Assembly (NCBI RefSeq): GCF_019633745.1
Contig: NZ_CP037968.1
Location: 2,424,789 to 2,488,788, forward strand
DNA length: 64,000 nt
Source of the DNA: Methanofollis formosanus
GTDB taxonomy: Archaea > Halobacteriota > Methanomicrobia > Methanomicrobiales > Methanofollaceae
Reading direction: 5' to 3'
Position 1 is the stretch's first letter. Every line of letters begins with the position of its first letter. Both the position numbers and the translations under genes were made by a program. Below, piece by piece: positions 1-8,706 of the stretch. The notes beneath the pieces were generated by a model. That model was not told the origin of the DNA. It made no database searches and worked only from the letters and a program-made list of their open reading frames with translations.

Positions 1-14
1 CGGAAAATGCGGCC

Positions 15-876
15 CTGTAGAATCGGGCGTGATCCTCGGGGCTCAGGCATACACGGAGGTCATCCCAAAACTCTCCGGCCTTGCTATGTGATGGGAAGAC
101 GTTTCTGAAGTATGGTGTCGTTCAAGAGCGTGCCGCCGCCCCGTCCCTATCTTCGTCGTGGGGGGTTCCGGGGGTTTCCCCCGGCGGGAGAGAGCAAGGA
201 AACACGCTTTCTTCTCTCGGTGGGCGGCACGGCTGATCAGTCCAGATACTTTTGGGATATGCTCACGATGAAAATTTCTCATCACAGATCTCTGGGGTGT
301 GGAAGGATCTTTGATCCTTCTTATCGCTCCATGACAGGTAGTGTGAGCATTCCATCATCGCCGCCCCCACCCAATCCTCCTTGCGGCGGGTCGTCCCCCG
401 GGCCGAGAGTTTGAGAGGCGACAACCCTCCCGCACAAAGATCACTACAAAAAAATTACCCTGAAAATGATCCTGACATTCAATTCTGGAGTTGAGGATAG
501 GAATTTGAACACACAGATTCCCCCTATAACTGATATACGGAGAACAAAACTATCCTCTGAACGTTCAGGCACCCTGCCTTCCTCGTCCTATCTTCATCCC
601 GGGGGTCCGGGGGCAGCGCCCCCGGCGCAAGGGTGCGGGAAGGCGTGGTGATCAGGCGTGCCGCCCTCATCGTAGAATCTTTCCTGGGATCTCGCACCGG
701 TTTTTTCACCCCCCCGGACCCTCCACGACGAAGATAGCCGAGGGGCGGCATGATGCTCGGCATCGATTCACTCCTCGAACGCAAGGATGAGGATCAAGAA
801 TCAATCCAGTTCCGGGATGATATTTTCATCCCGTATGCTTGAGGCATGCTCTCGCCTCATGTCCAATTCTACACAA
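15..876. repeat. Composite intergenic repeat (copy 1), inverted ends plus two GC-rich hairpin units
   Basis: This stretch before mch holds no convincing gene. The left end (15-55) reads CTGTAGAATCGGGCGTGATC and continues into CTCAGGCATACACGG. The right end (820-876) is its approximate inverted complement: TTTTCATCCCGTATGCTTGA, finishing in ATTCTACACA. Inside are a hairpin unit at about 132-229 (GCCGCCCC, then CTATCTTCGTCGTGGGGGG, closing on GGGCGGCA) and a second unit at about 571-750 bounded by CTATCTTC (590) and GAAGATAG (732). A partial end motif (GATGAAAATTTCTCATCAC) recurs near 267. Similar elements lie at 19.8, 29.3, 35.3 and 53.6 kb. The limits are by eye. Confidence 0.7.
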
Positions 877-884
877 CCGTGTTC

Positions 885-891
885 AAAAAAA
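885..891 (-). terminator. Oligo-T terminator of mch
   Basis: Read on the minus strand, a run of seven T lies immediately after the mch stop codon. T-runs of this kind commonly end archaeal transcripts. There is no strong hairpin. Confidence 0.4.
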
Positions 892-894
892 GTA

Positions 895-1839
895 TTACTG
901 GAGCCCGAAGGACTGCAGGGTCACGTCGGGGTTCACTTCGCCGACATGGTAGACCACACCCTTGGAGAGCTCGTTGATGATGACCTCGGCCGGAGAGAAG
1001 AGCGAGGTATCGATCTTGTAGAAATCATATCCTGCCTCCTTGAAGATCTCGTTGAAAGGCTTGCCGTAGCCCTGTGATTTGTTGGACGGGATCTTCTCGA
1101 GGTACTCGGTGATCTCAGGGGCGTCCATCGTCAGGGTGATCTGGCCGTGATAGATGGTGGCGTCGTTGGTGACACCCATGGCCAGCTTCGGACCGCGGAC
1201 CGGCGGGATCGGGGCCGTGCCCATACCGGCGATGATCTTCCTGGTGTCGAACCCGAGTTCGTTGAGTTTGTAGACCGCGGTTTCGACACACCGGCCGGCG
1301 ACCTGGATGGACCCGGTGATCGAGGAGGTCGGGGCGACGATCGCACAGGTGTTGGCGACGTCCACCTTGCAGGCGTCGGCGACGGACTGCATGACCTCGC
1401 CGTTCGGGAGGTGGTCGCTCTCCAGGCAGATCACCGCAGACTCGCACTCGTCCTGATAGTCGATCACCTCATAGGTGTGCTTGGGCTTGAGGGAGAGTGC
1501 CCGTGCAGGGCCTGAACCCATCGCGAAGTAGTTCCCGACTTTGACGGTCCACCCAGCCTTCTGTGCGCCGAGGCACGCGATCGACGGGTAGTCGGTCGAG
1601 ACCTCGATGAAGGGCATCGGGATCCCCTTGATCTGGCCCATCGTGAAGTTCACGTCGGCCAGACCGCCGAGACAGATCTCGGTGAAGACCCGTCCCGCCT
1701 GGTAACCGCCGGCTACCGAGACGCCGGCATCGACGATCCTGGCACCATTGTCCAGCTCGTGTGCCGCGACGTTGTAGTCTTCAGGGTACTCGAAAATATC
1801 GTTGAAAATGTCAAGGGCCTGTTCATTCACGCTCAGCAT
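895..1839 (-). CDS. mch: N5,N10-methenyl-tetrahydromethanopterin cyclohydrolase
   Basis: This cytosolic enzyme interconverts N5-formyl-H4MPT and N5,N10-methenyl-H4MPT, the third step of CO2 reduction to methane. The product is about 314 residues, the usual Mch size. It starts MLSVNEQALDIF, which matches the family N terminus (MxSVNExAL). The start is the ATG at 1839; an 18-codon upstream extension has no family counterpart. Conserved stretches include GGYQAGRVFTEICLGGLADV, YFAMGSGPARAL and GMGTAPIPPV. It lies just downstream of cdc6 on the same strand, 62 bp away. It is a strong marker of methanogenesis in a single-copy context. Confidence 0.97.
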   Translation of the reverse strand: MLSVNEQALDIFNDIFEYPEDYNVAAHELDNGARIVDAGVSVAGGYQAGRVFTEICLGGLADVNFTMGQIKGIPMPFIEVSTDYPSIACLGAQKAGWTVKVGNYFAMGSGPARALSLKPKHTYEVIDYQDECESAVICLESDHLPNGEVMQSVADACKVDVANTCAIVAPTSSITGSIQVAGRCVETAVYKLNELGFDTRKIIAGMGTAPIPPVRGPKLAMGVTNDATIYHGQITLTMDAPEITEYLEKIPSNKSQGYGKPFNEIFKEAGYDFYKIDTSLFSPAEVIINELSKGVVYHVGEVNPDVTLQSFGLQ

Positions 1840-1901
1840 GGAAATCTCACCGTTCACATAAAGAACGCGGAGAGAATAGATAAGACTTGTCAATCGATCC
1901 C

Positions 1902-3035
1902 TCAGACCAGGAGTTTGAGGATCCGATTGGGGTCGTATCTGAGGGATATGACCCGCGTCCGGCCCCGTCCCTGGCGATAATTGAGATTGATGAGGCGCAT
2001 GGCATCGAGCTTTTTCACGATCTCATAATATCTTGTGTATCCGAGTTTCATGTGCTCTTTTGCCTTTTCATACACGCCTCCTGCATTCATCTCCTCCTTC
2101 TCGTCCTTCTCCCGACTCAGCGTGGCGATGATCCGCATCAGGTCTTTCTCTTCATCTTTCAGGGTCCTGAGCGTGAAGGTGAGGTGGAGATATTTCGAGA
2201 CCTCGTAGGCCCGGCAGATGTCGTCCTCCTCGACCTGCCGCCTGGCGGCCGTCTCCGCGTTGAGGGTGGCACGCTTGAGGAGGTCGAGCCCGACCCGCAG
2301 GTCGCCACTCTTCATCGTCTGCTCGACGACAAGGTCGAGCATCGCATCGGAGAGTGCCCCGGGGTACAGCCCGGTCATCACCCGCTCGGAGAGGATGTGG
2401 CGCACCTCGTCGGTGCCGTACGGGGGGAAGTAGATCTCGGTCGGTCGGAAGACCGAGGCGACCCTGGGATCGACCTCGCGGGAGAGGTCGACGTTCATGT
2501 CGGAGATGATGGTGATCACCCCGATCCTGGTGCCAGGATAGGCCTCGTGCGAGCGGAGGAGGGGATAGAGGATCTTGTTGATCTCGTTCTCGTACAGGAG
2601 ATAGTTTGCATCGTCGAGGGCGACGAGCAGAACCTTTTCCTCTTTCTGGAGGCGTCTGGCGACGAAGTCGAAGATCTGTTTGAACGAGGTGCCTGAGGCG
2701 GGAGGGTGGCGGCCGGAGAGTTTCTGGTAGATCTGGGCAAAGACGGCGAACTTGGTGTTGTCGATCTGGCAGTTGATGTAGACCGGGACCAGTTTGCTCT
2801 CGTGCTCTTCCACCTGACCGAGGAGTTTGCGCACGCTTGTCGTCTTGCCGGTACCGGGCAGGCCCCTGCAGATGGTGTTGAGCGGCCTGCCTCCCCTGAG
2901 CCCCGGCGTGATCTGGAACGCGAGTTCCCGCATCTGGGTCTCCCTGTGGTTGAACTGCTCCGGGACATAATCGATCTCGAAGACTTCTGGGTCCCGGAAG
3001 AGGGTCTCGTCCCACATGAGGAGGTCCTTTTTCAT
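1902..3035 (-). CDS. cdc6: Orc1/Cdc6 replication initiator (AAA+ ATPase)
   Basis: This is an archaeal origin-binding and helicase-loading protein of about 377 residues. The Walker A motif GLPGTGKTT lies near residue 60 and Walker B (LLVALDDANYLL) near 140. Sensor and lid regions follow, and a C-terminal winged helix begins around residue 290 (YEKAKEHMKLGYTRYYEIVK). The start is the ATG at 3035 rather than a TTG two codons upstream. A TATA box sits about 26 bp before that ATG, which suggests a leaderless transcript. In archaea an origin often neighbours this gene, but I could not recognise clear ORB repeats in the flanks (3036-3094, 3755-4342). Confidence 0.95.
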   Translation of the reverse strand: MKKDLLMWDETLFRDPEVFEIDYVPEQFNHRETQMRELAFQITPGLRGGRPLNTICRGLPGTGKTTSVRKLLGQVEEHESKLVPVYINCQIDNTKFAVFAQIYQKLSGRHPPASGTSFKQIFDFVARRLQKEEKVLLVALDDANYLLYENEINKILYPLLRSHEAYPGTRIGVITIISDMNVDLSREVDPRVASVFRPTEIYFPPYGTDEVRHILSERVMTGLYPGALSDAMLDLVVEQTMKSGDLRVGLDLLKRATLNAETAARRQVEEDDICRAYEVSKYLHLTFTLRTLKDEEKDLMRIIATLSREKDEKEEMNAGGVYEKAKEHMKLGYTRYYEIVKKLDAMRLINLNYRQGRGRTRVISLRYDPNRILKLLV

Positions 3036-3055
3036 TATCAATCCCTCGTCCCGTC

Positions 3056-3066
3056 TCTATTTATAG
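3056..3066 (-). promoter_or_regulatory. TATA box of cdc6
   Basis: The minus strand reads CCTATAAATAG, a near-consensus archaeal TATA element. It is centred about 26 bp upstream of the cdc6 ATG at 3035, which would put the transcription start at or next to the start codon. Confidence 0.6.
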
Positions 3067-3094
3067 GCTGTAGATCTTTCTTTTCGCCCGGCGC

Positions 3095-3754
3095 TCACTG
3101 CGGGTGAGTCAGTTTGTCCATGCAGCCCTTGCAAAGGGTTTTGCTCAGGAAGAGCTGGCTCATCTGTTTCTGGGTCTTGGTGACCGGTGCACCGCACTCC
3201 TCGCAGACCGCTTCTCCGGCGGCCGGGGCGGGTTTTGGTGTGGGTGCAGCCGCGGGCTTTGTCGGTTTTTCCGGTGTGGGTTCTGGTGCCGGTGCTGCTG
3301 GTTTTTCCGGTACCGGTTCAGAAGCCCGGGGTTCTGCCACCGCCGGTGCGGGAGGAGTTATGGTTTCAGGTGCCGGTGCCGGTTCAGGGACCATGGGCTC
3401 CGCCACTGCCGGTGTGGGGGGTGTGATGGGTGCAGGCGCCGGTTCAGGTGCGACCTCTTCTGGCTCCTCTTCCTCGACCTCGATGGGCACGAGCACGGTC
3501 TGTTCCTTTACCGGGGCCGGAGGTTCAGGTTCTGTTGCCTTCTCCGTAGAGAAGACCCGGCGACGGTAGGCGTCCACCCGTTCGGCGGTTGCTTCGTCGC
3601 CTCGCCCGAGTCTGGCCAGCATCCCGTCGAGGAACCCGGCGAGTTCGTCGGCGTCCTCCTGCGACTCCACCTCTCCGGCCACCTCGAGGCGGAGGTTCTC
3701 GTAGTTGTCAAGGTTGACGGTGATCCCGAGTGTGAGTGTCTTCTTTCCAGGCAT
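3095..3754 (-). CDS. Proline-rich linker protein with C-terminal zinc ribbon, function unknown
   Basis: I do not recognise the family. The 219 residues divide into three parts. A folded N terminus of about 70 residues (MPGKKTLTLGITVNLDNYEN, then an acidic helical stretch) comes first. A long low-complexity linker of roughly 100 residues rich in PEPAPAP and TPPAPAVAEP repeats follows. A C-terminal zinc-ribbon-like module has Cys pairs CEEC and CKGC (around residues 182 and 211) in a ...CGAPVTKTQKQMSQLFLSKTLCKGCMDK context. There is no signal peptide, so it is presumably cytosolic. It is co-directional with cdc6, 54 bp away, but each gene has its own promoter-like sequence. A GGTGAG ribosome-binding site precedes the ATG. 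A role as a tether or adaptor is only a guess from the architecture. Confidence 0.75.
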   Translation of the reverse strand: MPGKKTLTLGITVNLDNYENLRLEVAGEVESQEDADELAGFLDGMLARLGRGDEATAERVDAYRRRVFSTEKATEPEPPAPVKEQTVLVPIEVEEEEPEEVAPEPAPAPITPPTPAVAEPMVPEPAPAPETITPPAPAVAEPRASEPVPEKPAAPAPEPTPEKPTKPAAAPTPKPAPAAGEAVCEECGAPVTKTQKQMSQLFLSKTLCKGCMDKLTHPQ

Positions 3755-4342
3755 GATTACTCACCTGATCTATAGGTGCGGTATCTATATCTGTGTTATA
3801 TTTGGGGATAGATTGAAGATGCCGGTCAACCCGGACCCTTACCTCTTCCGCGCCGCCAGACCCGGCACCCTCTCCTCGGCGACTGGAACCCCGTCTCTCT
3901 GGTGCCGGTCTGGATCGATATTTATGCAGGGAAAAGAGATATATGGCCAGATACGAGTAACTCCCCCGAGCGCCCGGGACCATCCGGGCCGCGGGGTGCG
4001 GCAGATGATGAGAGTTACCCCCTCTGATCCATGATGAATGCAGGGTTCTGATGCCGCACGTTCTTCTTTGAAAATAAGTTTCTGGCATTTTTGGCTCTGT
4101 AGAACATCCTCTTTTCATCACCTCAACCCCTCTGTGACCTTCATCCATCGCCTTCCCTCATGCTCACGCCGGGGGAGAGTGCCCGGACCTCCGGGATGAA
4201 GATAGGAGCGGGAAGGCACAATCGATGGCCTGTAAATGGGATCGCCGTCCCTGATCCTATCCTGATGTGGGGCGGATCGGGGGGCGGGCAGTCCCCCGCA
4301 GAGATGCCCATCTTGAGCATCTCTACAAAGCAAAATAAAGTC
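3755..4342. other. Gene-poor gap with promoter region and a degenerate repeat copy
   Basis: The first 60 bp contain AT-rich TATA-like sequence that would serve the zinc-ribbon gene on the minus strand. The region 4160-4300 resembles the intergenic repeat family: a GCCGGGGGAGAG stretch, then GGATGAAGATAGGAGCGGGA, and a GGCGGG-rich closing part. It lacks recognisable ends. I found no convincing gene and no clear origin-binding repeats. Confidence 0.45.
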
Positions 4343-5500
4343 CTACGCGCTCTTCCGCCCGAAAAGAAGAGGCAGGAGGTCGGCCGAGTTGCGCAGACCG
4401 TACGCACCCTTCGCCGCCTCGCGCTCCGAGTACACCCTGGTGGAGTCCGCGCCATGCCCCAGGACCGCGAAGGGGACCGGGTTGCTGGTGTGGGTCTTGA
4501 GCCTGATCGGCGTCGGGTGGTCGGGGAGGAGGGCGACTGCCCCGTCGAAGTGGTCGAGGACAGTGCCGAGCAGTCCGTCGACCCCCTCGATCGCCTTCAC
4601 CTTCTCCTCGACGCTGCCCATATGTCCGGCTTCGTCCGGCGCCTCCACATGGATGTAGATGAAGTCGAGGTGCTCGATGGCCTCCAGGGCATGCCGGGCC
4701 TTGGCCTGGTAGTCGGTGTCGATGAACCCGGTGGCGCCCGGGACATGGATCACCTCCATCCCGGCGTACGTCGCGATCCCGTTGAGGAGGTCGACCGCGG
4801 AGATCATCCCGCCTGCAAGCCCCCAGCGCTCCGTGAAGTCCGGGATCGCCGGGCGCTTCCCCCCGCTCCACGGCCAGATCGTCGTGGCCGGGAGTTTTCC
4901 TGCGGCTGTGCGGGCGCGGTTCACCGGGTGGTCGGCAAATGCAGCCTCTGCGGCCTCCATGCACCGAGCGAGAAGAGGAGCGTCCCCGCCTCTCGGGAGG
5001 TACGGGGCGACCGCCTGCCCGACGATGTCGTGAGGCGGGGAGGTCTCCGACCCTTCGGCTTCATGGACGACCATCAGGTTACGGTACGAGACGCCGGGGT
5101 GGAGGTCGGCGCCAGGCACGGCAAGAGACCTGATGAGCGCGGCGCCCTCCTCACTGGAGATATGTCCGGCATTGAAGTCCTCCATCACCCCGTCCCTGAG
5201 CGTGACCAGGTTGAAGCGGTAGGCATAGTCCGACGGGGCCAGGTCGACCCCCATGCTCGCCGCCTCCAGTGGCCCCCGTCCGGTATAGCAGGTCCGCGGG
5301 TCGTAGCCCAGGACCGAAAGGTTTGCGACGTCGCTTCCTGGCTCGAAACCGTCGGGCACGGTCTTCAGGAGTCCGCACCGGCCCTCTCTCGCGACGAGAT
5401 CCATGTTGGGGGTGTTAGCATATTCGAGGGGGGTCTGTCCGCCGAGTTCTTCGAGGGGTTCGTCGGCCATCCCGTCCCCCAGCACGACGATGTATTTCAT
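4343..5500 (-). CDS. apgM: Cofactor-independent phosphoglycerate mutase (archaeal ApgM type)
   Basis: It interconverts 2- and 3-phosphoglycerate in gluconeogenesis/glycolysis. The product is about 385 residues, normal for the archaeal family within the alkaline phosphatase superfamily. The N terminus MKYIVVLGDGMADEPLEELG carries the metal-binding Asp. GFEPGSDVANLSVLGYDP contains the nucleophilic Ser region, and IYIHVEAPDEAGHMG, LLPDHPTPI and KTHTSNPVPF are the C-terminal metal-ligand blocks. The start is taken at 5500. An in-frame ATG at 5509 overlaps the stop of the upstream membrane gene as ATGA and is equally possible, implying translational coupling. Confidence 0.95.
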   Translation of the reverse strand: MKYIVVLGDGMADEPLEELGGQTPLEYANTPNMDLVAREGRCGLLKTVPDGFEPGSDVANLSVLGYDPRTCYTGRGPLEAASMGVDLAPSDYAYRFNLVTLRDGVMEDFNAGHISSEEGAALIRSLAVPGADLHPGVSYRNLMVVHEAEGSETSPPHDIVGQAVAPYLPRGGDAPLLARCMEAAEAAFADHPVNRARTAAGKLPATTIWPWSGGKRPAIPDFTERWGLAGGMISAVDLLNGIATYAGMEVIHVPGATGFIDTDYQAKARHALEAIEHLDFIYIHVEAPDEAGHMGSVEEKVKAIEGVDGLLGTVLDHFDGAVALLPDHPTPIRLKTHTSNPVPFAVLGHGADSTRVYSEREAAKGAYGLRNSADLLPLLFGRKSA

Positions 5501-5505
5501 GGGTA

Positions 5506-5976
5506 TCATCCGAGCATTCCGTGTACAGATGTGATTCCAAGCATAGTAATGGTGGTGACGGCAACGGCGATCAACATCCCGGCAGCGATGGCGGGGAGGG
5601 CATAGCGGAACCTGATTCCGAATACGAATGCTGCGGCGCAGGCCGTCCATGAACCGGTGACCGGGATGGGCACGGCGACGAAGGGGATGAGGGCGAGGGC
5701 GCCCCAGCGTTCGAAGCGTTCCGAGTGTCGGCGCGTCCGGGTGAAAAGCCAGTCGAAGAATTTCTCGAAAAGTTTCGATCTGGCGATCAGGAAGTCGGAG
5801 ACCGGTTCGAGAAGGAGGAGGAGCACCACGACCACGGCAAGGTTGCTGGCGATCCCGATCGCGGCGGCGGCGACCGGCGGGTAGCCTCCCTGGATCGCGA
5901 GCGGGATCGCGTAGCGCGACTCCCAGAAGGGGAGGGCGCTCTGCACGGCGATGAGGACCGTGGCGATCAGGTCCAT
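5506..5976 (-). CDS. Small multidrug export-type (COG2426) integral membrane protein
   Basis: This 156-residue protein has about four hydrophobic segments (residues 1-20, 35-62, 90-115 and 125-150). It has a conserved-looking front (ALPFWESRYAIPLAIQGGYPP) and a basic cytoplasmic loop with RTRRHSERFERWG. The proline/glycine pattern PFVAVPIPVTGSWTACAAA is typical of the Sm_multidrug_ex family. Substrate and direction of transport are unknown. It sits between the epimerase (5 bp upstream) and apgM (overlapping), so the three are probably co-transcribed, although no functional link is obvious. Confidence 0.8.
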   Translation of the reverse strand: MDLIATVLIAVQSALPFWESRYAIPLAIQGGYPPVAAAAIGIASNLAVVVVLLLLLEPVSDFLIARSKLFEKFFDWLFTRTRRHSERFERWGALALIPFVAVPIPVTGSWTACAAAFVFGIRFRYALPAIAAGMLIAVAVTTITMLGITSVHGMLG

Positions 5977-5980
5977 GGCA

Positions 5981-6916
5981 TCACCGGAGGATGGCGCGCA
6001 CGGTCTTTCTGACGCTCTCCTCAGACCCGAGGTCCGGCCGCCATCCGAGGGCCTTCATCTTCTCGATGGAGAGTTGCATCTTCGGGACGTCTCCGACCCA
6101 GCCCCGCGCCCCGCCGGTGAAACGGTACTCCACGTCCGAGAGCCCCATCTCGTCGACGATGATGTCCGCGATGGAGACGACGTCGATCCAGTCCTCTGAA
6201 CCGATGTTGAAGGTGTTGACGGTCTCGTTTGCGTGGGCGACCGCATACTCAAAGCCCCCGACGCACTCGCGGACGTCCAGGTACGATTTGGTCTGCCGTC
6301 CGTCTCCCAGGATCTCGAGTTCCCGCGGGTTCTCCCGCAGTTTCCTGATAAAGTCGGTGATCACCCCGTGCCCGCTCCGCTCGCCGATGATGTTGGCGAA
6401 CCTGAAGACCCAGGCCTGCATCTCGAAAGAATGAGCGTAGGCCGAGATCAGCGCCTCGCAGGCAAGTTTGGTCCCGCCGTAGACCGAGATCGGGAGCATC
6501 GGGGTATAGTGCTCAGGGGTCGGGATGACCGAGGCCTCGCCGTAGACGGTGGAGGTGGAGGTGAAGACCAGTTCAGGTACCCCGTGCTCGTGCATGGCGT
6601 CGAGCACCCGCTGCGTGGCAAGGATGTTGTTGTCCACCTGGACGCCAGGACTCTGGGCACTCTGCCGGACGTCGGGGTCGGCGGCGATGTGGTAGATGCG
6701 GTCGGCCCCTTCGAAGACCGACTGCCACCCGTCGTCGAGGAGGTCGGCCCTGACAAACCTGACATCTCCCGCCTGGAGGTGGCCGGCGATCTGCTCGGTC
6801 GAACCGGCGCTGAGGTTGTCGATGACCACGACGTCGTCGCCGCGTGCGACGAGGGCGTCCACGGTGTGCGAGCCGATGAATCCGGCACCGCCTGTGACTA
6901 TGCTGAACATCACCAT
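5981..6916 (-). CDS. NAD-dependent sugar-nucleotide epimerase/dehydratase (extended SDR)
   Basis: This is a likely UDP-glucose/galactose 4-epimerase-like enzyme acting on nucleotide sugars in the cytosol. The Rossmann motif GGAGFIGS is at the N terminus, with DNLSAGS after beta-2. The catalytic Ser/Thr lies in STSTVYGEAS and the YxxxK pair in YGGTKLACE. The motif RFANIIGERSGHGVITDFI is typical of the family. It is about 311 residues. The start chosen is the ATG at 6916, which has GGAAGG eight bases upstream; an ATG two codons later (6910) is also possible. It diverges from marker 12 across only 33 bp. It could supply glycans to the glycosylation genes at 21.9-31 kb, but that is inference. Confidence 0.9.
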   Translation of the reverse strand: MVMFSIVTGGAGFIGSHTVDALVARGDDVVVIDNLSAGSTEQIAGHLQAGDVRFVRADLLDDGWQSVFEGADRIYHIAADPDVRQSAQSPGVQVDNNILATQRVLDAMHEHGVPELVFTSTSTVYGEASVIPTPEHYTPMLPISVYGGTKLACEALISAYAHSFEMQAWVFRFANIIGERSGHGVITDFIRKLRENPRELEILGDGRQTKSYLDVRECVGGFEYAVAHANETVNTFNIGSEDWIDVVSIADIIVDEMGLSDVEYRFTGGARGWVGDVPKMQLSIEKMKALGWRPDLGSEESVRKTVRAILR

Positions 6917-6949
6917 TGAATATCCTTCCAATGCTATAGGAATAGTGGT

Positions 6950-7822
6950 ATGTTTATCGGGATCGATCATGGCACGACGGCCATGCGCTTTGCCTCCGAG
7001 GAGGGGCATTTCAAGATCTCACGCGAGGCGGCACGCGAGTTCTCGGTCCATGACCTCGAACGACTATGCCCCCTGGATGAGATTGAGGGGATCGCGGTCT
7101 GTTACTCGATGGGTGACGGGATCTCGGCCGTCACCGACATCAGAAAGGTGAAGCACCGCGGGGTCGTCTCCCGGGAAGGGGCTGGCAAGCACATCGGTGG
7201 CGGGACGCGCGTCTACGACGAGGTGGCCGCGAGCGGGATCCCCGCGGTCGTGGTCCCCGGCATCCACCGCGGCTCCCCGACCGACCCGCGTTTCAAGGCC
7301 TATTCGCACCAGACCAGCCCGGAAAAACTGGGGATCGCCTATGAGGTCTGTCATGACCTGGGTGGGGACGTGGTGGTCTCCGACATCTCCTCAAACACCG
7401 TCACGCTCCTGGTCTCAGGCGGCGAAATCGTGGGGGCCTTCGATGCCTGCGTCTTTGCGCCGGGCACCCAGCACGGGGCGCTGGACGTCGACGCCATCCG
7501 GCGGATCGACGCCGGGATCGAGACGGCGAACGAGGCCTTCCTCCATGCGGGCGTCACCCACACCCTCCCCCCCGAAGAGCAGGACCGCACCATCGCGATG
7601 TTTGCGGCGATGGAGTGCGCCTCGATGCTCCTCCTCAACCCCCGGGCACAGGTGGCGCTTGCAGGCTCGAAGGCCCCGGTGGTGGCGGACGAGGTACGCG
7701 CCCTCCTCTGCCGGGAGGTCGCCGTCTATGACGAATGGTGCGCGGCCCGCGGCCTTGCCAGGATCGCTCACGACGTATTCACCGGGAGCGCGCCGGTTCT
7801 TGGCCTCCCTCTGGAATTATAG
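6950..7822 (+). CDS. Methanogenesis marker protein 12
   Basis: This 290-residue protein of the ASKHA/acetate-kinase-like fold is found almost only in methanogens. The N terminus MFIGIDHGTTAMRFASEEGH has the phosphate-1 type loop DHGTT, and a later ISSNTVTLLVSGGEIVGAFD block resembles phosphate-2/adenosine regions. The biochemical role is not established. A link to methyl-coenzyme M reductase maturation or methanogenesis regulation is often suspected from its distribution only. It is divergent from the epimerase gene and monocistronic as far as can be seen. Confidence 0.92.
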   Translation: MFIGIDHGTTAMRFASEEGHFKISREAAREFSVHDLERLCPLDEIEGIAVCYSMGDGISAVTDIRKVKHRGVVSREGAGKHIGGGTRVYDEVAASGIPAVVVPGIHRGSPTDPRFKAYSHQTSPEKLGIAYEVCHDLGGDVVVSDISSNTVTLLVSGGEIVGAFDACVFAPGTQHGALDVDAIRRIDAGIETANEAFLHAGVTHTLPPEEQDRTIAMFAAMECASMLLLNPRAQVALAGSKAPVVADEVRALLCREVAVYDEWCAARGLARIAHDVFTGSAPVLGLPLEL

Positions 7823-8163
7823 GAATTCTGGCTCGTATGGTTGCTGTATTTTGGGATTGGTCGTCAGATGTTGGCTTTTTGGGTCAATTTCCTCTCCCTT
7901 CAGGTAAAATTGATCCGGGATTCCCCAGGAAGGACGGAATTATGCCTCTACGCGAGGATCGGATCTGCCTCGAAAAAAATCCCTTATATAATCGTATTTT
8001 ACACGATTTTGAGTGTTGGCGGTTTATTTCGTAAAGTTGATAGAAGATGATGATGATTTTTACTGGCACTTATGTACACGGATGGTGCCTTCTGTCCAGT
8101 TGGCTGCTTGCTGGCAAAATATTCTTATTTATTAATCATGATAAATTATGTGGGGTATTCTGA
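7823..8163. promoter_or_regulatory. Intergenic region and probable promoter upstream of porCDAB
   Basis: No gene is seen in this 341-bp gap. A short inverted repeat AATCGT/ACGATT with a 7-base spacer lies at 7990-8008 beside a TATA-like TTATATAA. A second AT-rich stretch (TTATTTATTAATC, 8125-8137) lies about 35 bp before the porC GTG and is the likelier por TATA box. The small inverted repeat could be an operator, but nothing shows it. Confidence 0.4.
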
Positions 8164-8706
8164 GTGAGAGAGTTACGCATCCATGGCAGGGGTGGACAGG
8201 GTTCTGTCACTGCTGCCGAACTGATCGCCGTCGCTGCGTTTGAAGGCGGAATCTACTCCCAGGCCTTCCCGTCTTTTGGCGTCGAACGGCGGGGGGCGCC
8301 GGTGCAGGCATTTGTCCGCTTCAGCGACAGGAAGATCCGCCTGCGCAGCGAGGTCTACGAGCCCGACTATGTTATCGTGCAGGACAGCACGCTGGTCGGC
8401 GACGTGAACGTCTTTGGCGGGATGAAAGAGGGCGGTATCGCCCTGATCAACACAGAAAAGGAGCTCTCGGTTGAAGTCCCCGAAGGGGTGAAGGTGATCG
8501 TGATCGACGCAACCGCGATCGCCCTCCAGCACCTTGGAGTGCCGATTACCAACACCACGCTGATCGGCGCCTTTGCCGCCGCCTCCGGCGAGATTGCCCT
8601 CCCGGCGCTTGAGAAGGCCCTGCGCGCTCGTTTCCCCGGGAAACTCGCCGACAAGAACGTCGCCGCCGCAGAATATGCTTATAACCTCATCAAGGGTGAG
8701 GCCTGA
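8164..8706 (+). CDS. porC: Pyruvate:ferredoxin oxidoreductase (pyruvate synthase) gamma subunit
   Basis: This is the gamma subunit of the four-subunit oxidoreductase that reductively carboxylates acetyl-CoA to pyruvate with ferredoxin, the entry to biosynthesis in autotrophic methanogens. The product is 180 residues, family-typical. It begins with RELRIHGRGGQGSVTAAELI, the hallmark GRGGQG front, followed by FPSFGVERRGAPVQAFVRFSD. It has a GTG start and its last bases overlap the ATG of porD (TGATGG). It is first in the porC-D-A-B operon. Confidence 0.95.
   Translation: MRELRIHGRGGQGSVTAAELIAVAAFEGGIYSQAFPSFGVERRGAPVQAFVRFSDRKIRLRSEVYEPDYVIVQDSTLVGDVNVFGGMKEGGIALINTEKELSVEVPEGVKVIVIDATAIALQHLGVPITNTTLIGAFAAASGEIALPALEKALRARFPGKLADKNVAAAEYAYNLIKGEA

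Noticed and set aside
112-414. Open frame in the first repeat copy
   Set aside because: It reads through the GC-rich hairpin and ends in Pro/Ser-rich nonsense; it is not conserved in frame among repeat copies.
3755-4342. Replication origin near cdc6
   Set aside because: No clear ORB-type repeats or a strong AT-rich unwinding tract were recognised, so the adjacency alone is not enough.
4160-5605. 481-codon plus-strand frame across the apgM gene
   Set aside because: It is antisense to apgM and starts inside a repeat scrap; no recognisable domain.
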